Shown: one piece after another, positions 15,001 through 24,747 of the stretch
How the letters are laid out: each line of letters begins with the position of its first letter
How positions within the stretch are numbered: position 1 is the first letter of the stretch
Assembly (NCBI GenBank): GCA_003254905.1
Contig: QANU01065991.1
Coordinates: forward strand, 69,141-133,140
Length of the DNA stretch: 64,000 nt
Reading direction: 5' to 3'
From: Nissolia schottii
Lineage: Eukaryota > Streptophyta > Magnoliopsida > Fabales > Fabaceae
Notes under the pieces: model-generated
Told to the model about the DNA's origin: nothing
The model's database searches: none
Seen by the model: the letters and a program-made list of their open reading frames with translations, nothing else
Program-made: the position numbers and the translations under genes

Positions 15001-15533
15001 CTAATGCCAGTTTCAGTCCCTAGTAAATCTCAATACCTTATCTTTCCTTCCTCATGGCTTCCTATGGTCTTTAAACATTCTTCATGACCCAGAAGAACAA
15101 GTGGCCGATGGCTTAGCCAAAAGAAAAGAAAATATTTAATAGCTAAATTGTTCAATGTTTGACATTACAATTTAAGTTTCTAATTGCATCCCATGTGCTA
15201 TTAATTTAAGAAATTCAGAAGGGGAAAAAAAAAAAAAATCCACTTGTTCTTAGTGTGTCCGATAATGGCTGTTAACTAGCATTGTTAGCACACGCCCCAG
15301 GGTTATCAGCACCTCACATATCAACCTCCTTTTTCTCATTCCTTATAACCCAAGTTTGACAGAGTGCACTTCACTATTGCTGCTACTTTTATGACCTTCA
15401 GACATGATTTTTGGCTACTAAGATGGCCCAAGTTCTCATATCTTACTATCCATCAATCTTCTTCCAGGCACTGCATGCAAATGCACTCCCTGTGCTTGAT
15501 ATGTGTAAGCAGTGGTTGGCTCAGTACATGTAA
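1..15533 (+). CDS. ZFYVE26/spastizin-like large protein, 3' half (22 exons)
   Basis: Partial gene; the 5' half is upstream of the window. By eye the exons are 113-576, 984-1322, 2103-2327, 2731-2821, 3946-4023, 4380-4670, 4798-4995, 5204-5692, 5934-6095, 6273-6602, 6701-6783, 6935-7039, 7566-7794, 8072-8431, 10737-10838, 11511-11654, 11949-12037, 12824-12906, 13008-13123, 13783-13868, 14190-14289 and 15468-15533 (TAA). All introns are GT/AG, phases join throughout, and the total is 4230 nt (1409 codons plus stop). Segments such as RMEHYGQARVKFKQALQLHK and YARQHLLGFMFRHGHYHDAC match what I recall of the plant protein family named after animal ZFYVE26 (Arabidopsis At2g25730 type, about 2,460 residues). 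Animal ZFYVE26 acts in autophagic lysosome reformation with the AP-5/spatacsin machinery; the plant role is not established here. I see no FYVE zinc finger in this half, so the name rests on overall similarity. Helical-repeat-like and low-complexity Ser-rich stretches are present. No frameshift or in-frame stop was seen. Confidence 0.85.
1723..2027 (+). mobile_element. Probable 5'-truncated LINE tail in intron 2
   Basis: The segment ends in a GAGGATTGCTTATCC-like stretch followed by TTAATAAAATTTTTTC, resembling the 3' end of plant L1-type elements. Short repeats of GGCCTTA occur on both sides (near 1713 and 2029) and could be a decayed target duplication. Boundaries are approximate. Confidence 0.35.
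2992..3012. repeat. GT-rich microsatellite in intron 4
   Basis: Runs of TG dinucleotides (tttttgtgtgtgtgtgtg). A second CT/CA dinucleotide tract lies at about 3190-3230 in the same intron. Confidence 0.7.
3325..3610. mobile_element. hAT-like MITE in intron 4 (GGGCCGG type)
   Basis: A GC-rich island of about 285 bp in AT-rich intron DNA. Its ends read CAGTGCAAAATGGGCCCGG on the left and, in reverse complement, GGCTGTCAAAACGGGG on the right, an imperfect terminal inverted repeat of the kind seen in hAT MITEs with CAGxGCTGTCAAAACGGGCC ends. The interior repeats CCCGTTTAGGC/GGCCCG blocks. I could not find a clean 8-bp target duplication. Confidence 0.5.
4226..4330 (+). mobile_element. 5'-truncated LINE tail with 15-bp target duplication (intron 5)
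   Basis: About 105 bp ending in an A-rich tail (CAAAAAATAAAAATAAAAAA) and containing a TTGAGGATTTCTTGTC/TTGTACT stretch typical of plant L1-type 3' ends. It is bracketed by TTCCTTTGCTGTATG (4211-4225) and TTCCCTTGCTGTATG (4331-4345), 14 of 15 identical, a convincing target-site duplication from target-primed insertion. Confidence 0.75.
9059..9998. mobile_element. Non-autonomous hAT-like element, 940 bp, nested in SINE
   Basis: Terminal inverted repeats are CATGGTTATTAAACT on the left and, in reverse complement, CAAGGTCATCAAACT on the right; the sub-terminal zones share many TAAACTCG/CGAGTTTA repeats. A perfect 8-bp target duplication CTAATGAG flanks it (9051-9058 and 9999-10006), the length expected for hAT. 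No transposase ORF is present. Another copy starts at 63759. Confidence 0.85.
9280..9340 (+). other. tRNA-like (B-box) segment inside the hAT element
   Basis: The stretch GGCAAGTTCGAATCCTGCAG carries a canonical B-box/T-arm-like GTTCGAATCC, preceded by CTCAGCAGCTTATCTACCTG, which could be a remnant A-box region. No full cloverleaf could be folded by eye, so it is probably a captured SINE or tRNA fragment and not a functional tRNA. Confidence 0.35.
12287..12458 (+). mobile_element. tRNA-derived SINE, sense copy 1 (intron 17)
   Basis: The head has an A-box-like TGGCGCAACGAT, a B-box-like GGGTTTAAATCTTG, then a body with GGTGGGAACCTTGTGCAATG and a T-rich end. Short repeats ACTTTTAGAG (12278) and ACTTTTAAG (12450) flank it and look like a decayed target duplication. 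Confidence 0.75.
12511..12660 (+). mobile_element. tRNA-derived SINE, sense copy 2 (intron 17)
   Basis: Same family as the preceding copy: A-box TAGCGCACCGGTAAGG, B-box-like GAGTTCAAATCCTAG, body CAGGTGGGGCCTCGTGTG, then a T-rich end. Flanks ATTATTATATCCTC (before) and ATTTATTGTATTCTC (after) are a plausible imperfect target duplication. Confidence 0.75.
14698..14870. mobile_element. Possible MITE in the last intron
   Basis: An internally repetitive segment with ATCGGTCTGG, ACCAAACCAATCC and GGGTTGGTTCAGTTTGGTT blocks, the composition of GGTTCGGTTTGGTT-type MITEs. Clear terminal repeats and target duplication were not found. Confidence 0.35.
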
Positions 15534-16733
15534 CTTGTTGCCGGAGGAAAGCTTGGATAATGCAGATTGTCCAGTGTGCATCTTTTGGTCAGTTGATGCG
15601 CCAGGTGTCTTGAAAGCTGGAGTTTGACCAAAGCATTTCTCATTGGAGCGGTTACAACCAGAGCATTGGGAATCAAGAGTTGTCTTATTTTGTTTTTGTG
15701 ATTTCACAGTTTCTGGATTTTTTGAATCAGGTTACTGTGTTCTGAGACATACAATCATATGGTACTGCTACCATTGCCAATTTCGGAAGATTAGTGTAGA
15801 TAATCGGGATCACCACCTGAATGTCAATGGTGTTACCTGAAATTCTAAAGCACTGAATATAATTGGCTCTTTCACCCGATGAGAATTGTGTGTTAATGGC
15901 AATGGAAAGGAGAAATTTACAACTGTAAGCATAATGTAGATGCTTTAGACTAGGGATGTTTTTGTACATGAATTTTGAGCATTTGTCAATGTATCGAAGG
16001 GGTTGTAAAGATGAATTTTACTCATCGTTGATATGATTTTAAGAGTTTCAATCGATATTAGATCATAGGGTATGTATTTTGCTTGTTCCTTCTGATTCAG
16101 TTACAATTTCATACTGAATAATTTCTGTTAAATGCTTGGAACAAGCTTTATGAAACCTATATGCTTGAAAATGACAGTTTGAAGATTTAATATTAGGGTT
16201 TCAGCAATGGAAAGTTCAACTTGATAAATCAAACGTGTTGTATATGTTTCAATATGGTACGTTTAATAACACTACTTGAGTATATGTTTACAGACTACTA
16301 AAATTAAAATTACTTAAGTAGTTTAAGTCATTCAAATATTATATGCTATGTACATTTACTTGCAATGGGGATTGCCCTAATAAAGTCCAAAACAAAAGCT
16401 AGAAAAAATAATGGTTGAACATTTTACAGTGCGTTAAATGCCTAAGCACACCTTGTCTACACTGCAAATGCTTACCTGTAAATACCCTCCAAAAAAAAAA
16501 ACTTATCTGTATATTATCCAAGGAAATACTTTCTTTTTGCGTTAGGTTTATATATTTTCACATATTTAGATAATTAGTATAAACTACTCTTTCGGTTCAC
16601 TAAAATTGTTGTTCATCCTGATCTTTCATTTTGACTGGTCATCTATTGTATGTTCGATTTCTATGTTTACTATTCATTTCATGTGTTATTAATTTTAGGA
16701 TTTTTCAAAAATGGTGAACGCATAAAATTAAAA
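15534..16733. other. 3' flank of the ZFYVE26-like gene
   Basis: The first few hundred bases are presumably 3'UTR. The rest is AT-rich intergenic DNA with no coding signal that I can support and no clear polyadenylation signal. Confidence 0.4.
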
Positions 16734-17520
16734 GGGTTAAATGCTAATTAAATCCTTAAAAATTAGCTTAAGTGTTAATTAGATTCTTAAAAATTGATCT
16801 AAGTGACAACTAGATTCTTGAAATAAAAAGTGTTAATCTCTAAAATTTTTAAACATTTTTCACGTTAGTCCCTCTATTAATGAAATTGTTAACGAACGCT
16901 AATGTATCCATTAACACTTTCATTTTTTCTCATTTTTTCTCCTTGTTGTCCCTTGAATTCTATAAACTACCCTCACATATTCAGAAAATCTCTACACTTC
17001 CCCTTTCTTCTTTCTCCTTTACCCCAACCAACAACCACCATATCAACCATCACAACCGACTGTTCTTTCCAAGACCACCACCACTCGGTCACCACAACCA
17101 ACAACCACCTCCCATCATCAACGCCAATCACCACCATCATCAAACCTCCTCAACCATAGCCACCAACAACAACCCAACACCACCTATCTCCACCCCCCGA
17201 GTATCCTATCATAGCCACAATTTGTCGCCATCCCTCAAACCCATCAACAATGCACAACCACTACATCTCTTCAACCTTGAAACTCCTCCACCGTCAACCT
17301 CACAAAACAGAACCATTGCATCCACGGATCCACCCTCAACACCAAAATCAACTCCACCACTAGAACCACCATTGTGTAAACACCACCATACCCGCGGCAG
17401 CCCCATAAAATAAACCAAAAATCAATTTTCCTACGGCAACAACAACAATCAATCAACCAAGAGTTAATGAAATCAGAACAATAAATTCCCTTTTTGTGCT
17501 TGTTGGAGGTTGTGTTAGAG
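16734..17520. mobile_element. One half of a GGGTTAAAT-ended long-TIR element
   Basis: Starts GGGTTAAATGCTAATTAAAT, runs through the diverged TIR (AGTCCCTCTATTAATG) and then into a CCA/CAC-rich interior (about 17020-17400), the same order of parts as the intact element at 44707-46533. No matching right terminus is found before the gypsy fragment at 17570. The Pro/His-rich ORF at 16880-17413 is a by-product of the CCA-rich repeats. Confidence 0.5.
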
Positions 17521-17572
17521 TGCGATGGATATCGGGTTTGGATGGGGGGTTGCGTTGGGGTGGACCTCTGTC

Positions 17573-17785
17573 ATTCCACGGAGCTTCAGCCAAGAAGAAA
17601 TGGTGTTACGGAGAGCATACATAGGGACTAAGGTTCCGAGACACGGAAAACTAGTCGCAAACTGGGAAGGTCCATACCTGGTAATGGAAACCTTGGGAAA
17701 GGGAGCATACAAGCTGTCAATCATTAATGGTAAGCCAATTTTGAGGATGTGGAATTTCATGAACCTTAGAAAATTTTATTTATAA
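17573..17785 (+). pseudogene. Gypsy pol C-terminal fragment (integrase end)
   Basis: The frame reads PRSFSQEEMVLRRAYIG, then NWEGPYLVMETLGKGAYKL and ends RKFYL before TAA. This is the C-terminal tail of Ty3/gypsy integrase, where the GPY motif is diagnostic. The frame upstream is glycine-rich and not pol-like, so the element is truncated near 17570. Confidence 0.75.
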
Positions 17786-18207
17786 TTTAGTAATGTGATA
17801 CACGATAGGTCCAACTTGCTTTTTTCCTCGTATCTTAGCAGAGATTTTTAATGAGATGTAGGCTTAATCACAATAAATGACATGCAATCTTCGTTTATTT
17901 TGCTTGTATCTGCATATATACTTATTCCATTACATTGTGTTTCCCTCTCGCATCAAAAGAGAGATTCGCAAAGGCCAAGACATGGATGATGCAATGCCTC
18001 TAATGATAAAACACATTGTGGCCAACCACTAATTCCCCCAAGCTTATCACTCGGGCATCAATAAAGCGATACCATCGTGGATAGCTCACATAAAAGCTTC
18101 CTACGGGATAAGCCATGCGGAACTATGGAAAAAAGAAAAATGTGGAGCGCACATGAAAGCCTCTGATGGAATATCAAAAAGAAAAAAAGAGAAAGGGGCA
18201 AAAGAAA

Positions 18208-21200
18208 TCATAAATAAAGATGCTTTTCATTAATAAGATGTCTGTGTGTTACAAAAATAAATGCAACCACAACCTTGGCTCTATCCAAAAATGATGGCCC
18301 AAAATACCAAGAGAAAATAGAAATAACTGAGGCACCCTTAGCCTCCGCGCCATCGGTGCAGGATTCTCCTCTTCCTCTGCCTCCAACTCTGCCACAAGCC
18401 TGATGTTGTCCGACCACGGATCATATGCCTTCTCCAAAGACACCATGTCCCCATTAAATTCACGGACATGGTGGCGAACTTGACCCATTATGAGCTCAAA
18501 GGTCTCATCCACGACCTCCTTGGTCAAAGACAGGGACTGGTGTTATTCTTTCTTGTAATGCATATCATCGACCTCATGCTTCTTCGCTGCCTCCTCAGAA
18601 GCCTACAATTGGGCTACAAGTGTTTTCCTCTCACTCTCCGCGAAAGACAATTTTCTCTTGGCCACTGCCAAAGAAGCTCGAAGGTCCCCCAAGACAATTT
18701 TCTCTTCGCAACAACCTACTCCTCCAGCAAAGCCTTCTCAGCCACCAATAACTCCTTGGACTCTCTTTTCCCAGAGCTCTTTCCACAGAGAATCTGCCTC
18801 TGCATAGTTGGGGAAGTTTCCATACACAAACTTCACAAGTCCAGCAGACTTGGTAGCGTTGCGAATCAGCACCATACGTATTTCCTCCACAAAGACGCCA
18901 CTCAACTGCTCACAAATGTCTTCTGTGAGAATGTTGCCATCCAGGAGGGTCCCATAATCCATATCGTGAGGCCAAGCGCAATTGATAGCCTTGGCCACAT
19001 TCTAAGCGGGCTCCAGGAAAAGCTATTCCCTAGGCAACCCACCACCTGAACCTTCATGTCAAGGCCTTTTTCCTCGAGCCGGAAGGCTGCTAAGAACCGG
19101 TTGTCCTAGCGGGAGGCTCCCCACCCATGCTGTGATGTCCCAATAACTTACTTATTTATTTTATATACGTATACACTTCAAGTCTATTTCATTTCATTTT
19201 AGTTAGCTATTTATTTATCTATATACTTTATTATTCATTATATTGATTTTTGTTGAGTTCGGAACCATTAATCAACTGGAATTTAAGTTGCAGGGCTCAT
19301 TCATTCAAATAACAACTTGTGTAAATGAATGCTGAAAAATTCATATCTGAGGCCACAGATGTTGAGTAACTCAAATGACTCAATAGGTCATTTGAATGAC
19401 TTGATTAATTTCACGATTTTTGGATTCTAGAGGCAGGTCATTCGAATGACTTGTGTCTAGGGGAGTCTTAAAAGCGTGAGAAGCTTATTTTTATCGAACT
19501 CTCTCTCTCTTTAACACTTTTTTCTCTCCTTTCTCTCTAGAAAATCCAAAACCCTAAAACCAAATCTCCCCCAAACCTTCCAAATCACTCAAAATCTCTT
19601 CAAATCCTTCAGTCCGTCTTCATTATCATCATCACCCTTCTTTGCTTTCTCTCTAAAATCTCCATTGGAGCTCTCTTAGAGCTTTTGGTGGTGACCCTAG
19701 TGCTCTACCCAAAATTCCCTTCTCTTGGGTCATCAAGGGTAAGTTCTTAACTTAAATATCTTGTTAGTGTAGTGATTGAATTGGTTACTTGATTATTAAA
19801 GTTTATGATTAGATTTCTTGGAACCCTAAGTTGAAATTTTGAGAATATTAATGATTTGGGTTAAATTGGTCCTAACCCATGACCTTATTGTCTTATTTAT
19901 AGCGCTGGGAGGCTCCGACAATTTTCCCCAAGCTCCGATCGTTCCTTAGATCTATCCTTCCGCCTCCTTGAGGCTTGTATTGTGAGTAGTTAGTTGTAAT
20001 TGTAGTTTATTTTCCTATATTAATATGTGTGTGTGTGTGTGAATTGAAAATGTATTTTCGAAAGTGTTGTGAGAATCAAATTGGTTCTTTTGAGAAATTG
20101 AAGGAATGGTTTGTTGAGACCTTTGGGCATTTTGGGAAGAAATACGAACTATATGTTTTTGAAAAGCAAATCTTTTATGAACTAACGTGGGAACCTGTTA
20201 GAAATCATTGAATAAAAAATCATTTGCCACATATTGTTTTACATTGACAATGTTCTGTTCATTTTGGAAACAAATGCTTTGCGATTAAGATGCTCAGAAA
20301 AGAAAGTTTGGATTGGTTTTGGTTTATAAATAGATTCTGTCTGAAATGGTTGACTTGGTTATGGAAAAACATGATGTGAGAAAATGAATACTTTTAGTGT
20401 TAGATAAATGGTTTAAGGTGAAGTCCTATCAAGATCTGTAGCCAACGACAATAGGCGTTGGACTTGGTGCACCATGACGTATGTCCTCGCTAGTAAGGGA
20501 CAAATCATGCTACCCCGACGCGTAGGCCACATTCCAGTTATATTCCCTCACTAGTAAGGGACATATCATACTAGCCCAAAACATTGAAATCAATATTTTT
20601 AGTTTGTTAAGCGTATGTTAGAGTAATGGCTCTAACACATTGTTGATGTATATCCTGGCATAATGAATTCCATGAAAATGTGGTTTATGGAAAGCTTTAT
20701 GTTGAAACAAAAAAAGGATATTTTCTGTTTAGATACATATATTGTAAATATCATAATTTTTCTCACTTGTCCCTTGTGTGCTATAACTACATCTACCTAC
20801 CACTAAGTTTCCAAATTCACTCTTCATTGTTTCCCCTTTTCAAATACAGGTGTGGATCTGAATTATGTTCCTCTTGCCTCTTAGCTCGCAGAAGATTTTC
20901 TTTCTTGTGGTGAGCCCAACTTGTTCTGGGTTGCATTTTGCTAAACTATTGTATTATTTTGTCTTACAATGCTCTAATAAACCCAGAGGCAGATCTGACC
21001 GATTCTCGCTTTCGTAGTTATGTAGTTATATATATTGATTGGAATTTTAAATATGTAATATGAGGATTATTTTGGATTTGTAAAACTACTATGTTTTCTT
21101 TTCATTGAAAACTTCTGGACTTTCGAATGGATTGGTTGAATTGTGACTTAGTTACAGGTGTTATGTTTTTTTTGTTGGGATAAGCCTATATACAAGGGAA

Positions 21201-22330
21201 ACTATGTCTGTTTTTTTGAAAAATTTGGTATGCGAGGCTTGCTAGGGCCGTGGTCCCCTATGCGTCGTCATGACTCCGGTTGGGTCGTGACACATGCAGA
21301 TGGGGTCCTCCTAAAAACCTCCCGAGGGGACATCACCCAATCTCATTCTGCAGACCTCCTCCCTCGCCTCTGCATTAATGCGGCACTGCAACTCCTTTAA
21401 CTTGCATGCTCCAACCAAGATATTTTTCAAACGAACAACTACCATAAAGAGAAAATAAGATAGAATTATTACCAAAAACAACAAAACGCACATTATAGCC
21501 AAGATAAAAAGAAAATTAAAATAGTTACGCATAAACAAGCCACAGATATGGCAGTACCATGATAATTCCACACTACCAAGTCATGAAAATTTAGGGGGTC
21601 ATCCTCGCTAAGAGCACAAAAAACCTTTCACTCAAGAAACTCCTTCACGGAGAGTTTCCCAGGACTTTCATAGTGGATATTTTGGTTCCAATAACACGGG
21701 GCCACGACTGTGTCTTGGTCACCCTCGAGAATGCTATCTCTCAGAAGTAGAAAAAACTTTGAAATATTTCCACTTGTATTCTTGGTAAGAATCCTCCCAA
21801 TGCATGAAAATCTATGTTTTCGACACATCTTTAAAAGAGTCCCAACTCCTATAATTCTCCTTCCTACCAAGAATATCCCCACCCAAAGGATTAGTGAGGG
21901 TATACAGTGACAAAAACGTCCACAGATAGGGATCTATCTTGAAAACCTTACATGCAACTTGGAAAACATGTAGCAAAGCCTAACCATTAGGATGCAATTG
22001 CATGGGGCCGAATTCATAAGTCGTCATCACTCGCAATTCGAATGCAGAAAAGGGAAAGCATATGCCTAAGCGAATGAAATAAATCCCATACACCCACAAA
22101 CAATGCAAGTTGTCTTGATGATAGAGCATACACACCCTTTCATCCAGGGAAGCTGCCTCCAGCTTATAGTCGTCATCATTAGCACCACCTTCAATCAGTT
22201 CAAGAGCAGTCTGCAGATTGCCAATGTGACACAATTTAATTATCTATGGTATAGAAAAAACCTCAAAATCTATCCACCCATAAGTTTTTTGCTCACGGGG
22301 CTCGTTCAAGGGGTGTGTGATTTTTAACTC
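18208..22330 (-). pseudogene. Antisense ORF of Tat element (Transposase_28-like), broken
   Basis: On the minus strand about 22330-21298 then 19125-18208 form one ORF interrupted by the solo LTR. The N-terminal part reads YGWIDLEVF (with stops), ALELIEGGANDDDYKLEAAS, LDERVCMLYHQDNLHCLW, GICFPFSAFELRV and MQLHPNG, matching the Putative gypsy type transposon (PF04195) domain seen in plant retroelement ORFs. The distal part (near 18998-18249) is Glu-rich and probably coiled coil, such as FELIMGQVRHHVREFNGDMV. Stops follow LHPNG and occur near 21880, so it is non-functional. Its role in intact elements is unknown to me. Confidence 0.7.
19131..21292. mobile_element. Solo LTR, 2162 bp, with 5-bp target duplication
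   Basis: Begins TGTGATGTCCCAATAAC and ends GGGTCGTGACA, giving TG...CA termini. It is flanked by the identical pentamer CATGC at 19126-19130 and 21293-21297. There is no coding capacity for gag or pol, as expected for a single LTR left after LTR-LTR recombination. It sits inside the antisense ORF of the Tat element, which resumes at 21298. A short GT repeat is at 20026-20040. Orientation cannot be set from TG/CA alone. Confidence 0.85.
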
Positions 22331-23198
22331 TTAAAAGGACTTCATATACTTCCCCATGACAAAGACTGGAACAACCTAAATTAGAGACAAGGAAGATAAG
22401 GGAACCCTAAAAAAATCCACAAAAAAAAAAAAAAAAAACAAAGACAGAGAAAGGATGAGCCAAAATCCCCAACCTCAGCATGACTCCCAAAAGTGGCCAT
22501 AGTAGTGACAACAAACGTCACTGCCATTAAGGAAGAAAAAGGAGTGGGGGAGAATGTGGGAATTGGGGATCTCCCGTTCCCTAAAAATCGAAAGCAAACC
22601 CCACCCCCAGAAGCAAAAAAGAAAACAAAGAAGAAAGTAAGGAAGAAGGAAAATAAAGAACAGCAACTCACCAGAACTAGAATAAAAACCTGAATAAAGT
22701 CGTGCAGAGCCTTGACGGATATGGAAATCAATGCAAAAAATCAGAATGGTCGAGGAAAATGCAGAGAAATAAGGAGAGGAAGTTTTAGATAAAGGAAAAG
22801 TAGGAGAAAGGAATAGATACATATATATATATATAAGGGAGAAGGGGGAAACAAAATACACCCTCCCAATCCACCATTATGACGCCTCGGAGAAGGCACG
22901 TCCCTTCGCTCCCTAAAGCACCTAACAAACTCCACCGGACGGTGCAGTCATCAAAAGTAGTGCCATAAAGGTAAGAAGACAGCACGTGTCGCATTGATAG
23001 TGGATCAATCCATTCCAAACAGTGAGGCATGTCACACCACATGAAGTGATATAACTTGTCATGTCACTCAAAAGATAGAAGACATGACCTATCGACTGAC
23101 CTCCCACTTCACTCACTGACAAGCTAAGGACATCTACCAAACTTACAACTATAAAGTGACACCATGCCTCTGAGGACACATGGCCCAAGTTGGGGCAT

Positions 23199-23590
23199 TG
23201 TTGTGGCCTAGCTCCGCGAAAGGCCCAAAATGGAACAATGGGCCTTCATGAGCTCTAGCCTAGGAAGCCACACAAAGAAGAATCTGACTCGTGTCCAAAG
23301 AAGCTTCTAGGAAAGAATGAGGAAGACGCTGCAGCATGACCTATATTGGAGAACAAGTAAGTAGGGCCCTTCCAAGGACACCCTTAACCCTAATTAGCGT
23401 ATATTCTTAGACGTATATATAGACTCTCAATAAAGATATGCCGCAACCAACCGTTTTCACTTAATGATTCCCATTTTCCTACGGAAATTAACTTAGACAT
23501 TAAAGTACTTGCAGATATCTAACAAGCTTCACTCAACTGTTTTAAGAAAATCCGTTGCTCGTATTCTCTCAAAGGTATCATATGATATAA
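23199..23590 (+). repeat. Putative 3' LTR of truncated Tat element
   Basis: Starts TGTTGTGGCCTAGC just after a G-rich stretch (AGTTGGGGCAT) that could be the polypurine tract. Its first bases resemble the start of the 51217 LTR (TGTTATGGACTGGGCC). A TATATATAG box at about 23417 could be the LTR promoter. The right end is not defined because the 5' LTR is missing. Confidence 0.5.
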
Positions 23591-23723
23591 GTTTAATAAT
23601 TCAAACTTCAGCAATCCAACTAAATCAATCATAATTTTGATTTTTATTTATTTATTTAATATTAAAAGTCGAAGAATCTGTAAAAGAATGTTTTCTTAAT
23701 TTATTTTAATTCAATTTAGTTAA

Positions 23724-23770
<47 letters not shown>

Positions 23771-24595
23771 TACCGTAGCACATCTACCAAAATATATTAT
23801 CATATATTTTATTAACTTTAAATAATATCATTTTTTAATACCTTCTCCAATCCAATCAAATCTCAATAAATTAAAATCTTCCATCACGTCTTAATTGGTG
23901 GATTACATTTTTTTCAACAAAGTGAGGACAAAGGAAGTTTTGGGGTAAAAAAATTAATTCAAATTTCAAAAGTGGAATAAGTGAGCTAAACCATTCTACA
24001 CTGAAATAACTTTTCTTTTGATATTTTACCCTTCCATTTTAACCAATGAAATATTTGTTCCTTTTATTTATTTTTTAGTTTCTAGCAACTAAATAAATTT
24101 CATTGTTACTTTTAAGTTTTTAGTAGCATTGGAATTGACTAACTTCTTTAAACCCGTAAAATTGTTGATTTTATGATTTAAATTAGTATCTTACCAATAT
24201 TTGTTGAGGAGCTATTTAATTTGGATTGTTGGTTGGGTTACTTTTTAATTTCCTTTTATTCATTAATGATTTAGAGATACACAATTGATTGATTATTGGT
24301 TGGTTTGCTATCAATCCACATTATTAATAAGCGCAAATGACAAAAGGAAAATATATTGATTTGTTTGCTATTTAAATTTCTTCTAACACGAGAACTAAAT
24401 ACACTCTAATTACGTTAATCATATAGAACCTCATAAAGGAGATATTATTCATTTAGGACATCATAAAAATAAATTAATTACCTTATTCATAATTAGAATT
24501 ACCAAATTAGGTTACTGTATTATTAAAATTTGTATGGGACCATATTAATCAACCAAATATATTACATATATAATTTAATTATATATTGTATAACT
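23590..24595. other. AT-rich intergenic DNA with (AT)n microsatellite
   Basis: Contains an (AT)n tract of about 40 bp at 23727-23768. No gene or mobile-element ends were recognised in the rest. Confidence 0.6.
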
Positions 24596-24601
24596 AATAA
24601 T

Positions 24602-24747
24602 AGGTCCCGAGTTCGAGACCTTGTGAACTCAGTTATCTCCGCTGGGAGACTCACCCGCCATAGCCAGGTGCACGACCTGAGTCGACTCGGATTAGTCAAG
24701 GCTAAGCCTTGAATACCGGGCAGACAACCTAAAAAAAAAAAAAAAAC
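24602..24747 (+). mobile_element. 5'-truncated SINE-like insertion with poly(A)
   Basis: Starts abruptly at a B-box-like GGTCCCGAGTTCGAGACC, continues with CTCAGTTATCTCCGCTGGG and ends ACAACCT followed by A(15). AACTAATAATA (from about 24591) precedes it and AACTAATAGTAG (from about 24745) follows the poly(A), a good target duplication. The body differs from the intronic SINE family, so this is a second short-retroelement family. Confidence 0.6.

Larger units (their letters stand above)
17570..23590 (+). mobile_element. Truncated Ty3/gypsy Tat-lineage element (3' part)
   Basis: Contains, in order, the C-terminal end of pol (17573-17785, plus strand), a spacer, an antisense ORF with a Transposase_28 (gypsy-type) domain (18208-22330, minus strand), a spacer, and a putative 3' LTR from 23199. 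This pol - antisense ORF - LTR layout is known for Tat-type elements (Grande, Retand and relatives). The 5' LTR, gag and most of pol are missing. A solo LTR of another family is nested at 19131-21292. Confidence 0.7.

Noticed and set aside
16880-17413. Pro/His-rich 177-residue ORF
   Set aside because: Product of CCA/CAC simple repeats inside the half TIR element; frames on both strands are equally open, and there is no recognisable domain.
18468-19049. 193-residue plus-strand ORF
   Set aside because: Shadow of the minus-strand antisense ORF of the Tat element, where the domain-like sequence is found.
22381-23188. Several minus ORFs of 60-130 residues with hydrophobic runs
   Set aside because: Low-complexity Phe/Ser/Leu translations of the spacer between the antisense ORF and the 3' LTR; no domain or splice support.
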